Part shown: positions 24,137 to 24,249 of the stretch, in pieces | Numbering within the stretch: position 1 is the stretch's first letter | How the letters are laid out: each line of letters begins with the position of its first letter | DNA from: an uncultured Blautia sp. | Lineage (GTDB): Bacteria > Bacillota > Clostridia > Lachnospirales > Lachnospiraceae | Assembly: GCA_937893675.1 (NCBI GenBank) | Contig: CALBGI010000037.1 | Coordinates: 1-24,249 of the forward strand | Length of the DNA stretch: 24,249 bases | Reading direction: 5' to 3' | Program-made: the position numbers and the translations under genes | Notes under the pieces: generated by a model | What the model saw: only the letters and a program-made list of their open reading frames with translations | Told to the model about the DNA's origin: nothing | Database searches by the model: none

Positions 24137-24168
24137 TATACAGACAGGGCAAAAGAAAAAAAGGTTTT
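24137..24168 (-). promoter_or_regulatory. ECF-like promoter element C (distal, before the PPC-like gene)
   Basis: On the minus strand AAAACCTTTTT (24168-24158), then CCTGTCTGTATA (24148-24137), with 16 bases between AACC and TGTC as in A and B. It lies about 120 bases before the start codon, upstream of the proximal promoter. Confidence 0.7.
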
Positions 24169-24197
24169 AAAAAAATAAAAATTTTTTTAAAACCTTT
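24160..24197. repeat. Large AT-rich palindrome at the distal promoter
   Basis: AAAGGTTTTAAAAAAA (24160-24175) and TTTTTTTAAAACCTTT (24182-24197) are perfect 16-bp arms around a 6-base centre. The left arm contains the -35-like part of element C; the right arm repeats it facing the other way. Confidence 0.8.
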
Positions 24198-24213
24198 CAG
24201 ACTGTAGACAAAG

Positions 24214-24241
24214 TCCCAGGCAAAAGCCCGGGCTTTTCTTT
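24214..24241 (+). terminator. Hairpin with plus-strand T-tract at the window end
   Basis: CCCAGGC-AAAA-GCCCGGG (24215-24232) with one mismatch, followed on the plus strand by CTTTTCTTTT. No plus-strand gene ends here within the window, so it may serve a minus-strand gene beyond the edge or be incidental. Confidence 0.45.
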
Positions 24242-24249
24242 TATCATAT

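Noticed and set aside
24189..24216. A fourth ECF-like promoter on the plus strand using the mirrored AAAACCTTT
   Set aside because: The base positions 16 after AACC read AAGT, not TGTC.

Overview
The window looks like chromosomal DNA from a gut Firmicute of the class Clostridia, most likely Lachnospiraceae. The reasons are the AGGAGG-type ribosome binding sites, a DUF975 membrane protein, an ECF-type sigma factor fused to an extracellular region, an ACT-domain/phosphoglycerate-mutase-like/aspartokinase cluster, a GH106-like secreted glycosidase, and Ala/Glu-rich secreted proteins of clostridial type. Nearly all genes lie on the minus strand. The exceptions are an IS110-family transposase fragment and two small XRE-type regulators.

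Layout. 1-887: 3' part of an IS110-family transposase, then a 490-base AT-rich gap and a small XRE regulator (1378-1689). 1771-5635 (minus): DUF975 membrane protein, tex and an MscS-type channel, tightly packed. 5761-7029 (minus): secreted two-module protein with an Ala/Pro/Thr/Glu linker. 7095-11157 (minus): prfB with the classical programmed +1 frameshift, an ACT/PheB-like regulator, an archaeal-type phosphoglycerate mutase homologue (proposed homoserine kinase) and aspartokinase, an amino-acid biosynthesis group. 11322-14693 (minus): a large secreted GH106-like glycosidase. 14859-15515 (minus): monofunctional peptidoglycan glycosyltransferase. 15639-16831 (minus): an ABC-F ATPase broken by an internal deletion, but still with a good promoter and an attenuator-like leader. 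17159-19600 (minus): membrane-anchored sigma factor with a repeat stalk and an extracellular region. 19876-20088 (plus): small XRE regulator. 20098-24015 (minus): envelope and secreted proteins plus a zinc-ribbon pair.

The most interesting signal is in the last 3 kb. Three minus-strand transcription units (starts at 21369, 22772 and 24015) are each preceded by the same bipartite element: AAAACCTTTTT, then CTGTCTRTAT, with exactly 16 bases between the AACC and TGTC cores in all three and an A/T-rich tract upstream. This has the form of an ECF sigma promoter. The membrane-anchored sigma factor sits immediately beside these units. I propose, as inference, that it or a close paralogue drives a local envelope regulon: a coiled-coil zinc-ribbon protein, a zinc-ribbon membrane protein, a small helical protein and two secreted proteins.

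Other points of note are the ABC-F pseudogene with an intact attenuator, a 17-bp tandem repeat over the -10 of the 24015 gene, and a large AT palindrome upstream of that gene's distal promoter. No rRNA, tRNA or CRISPR array was seen.
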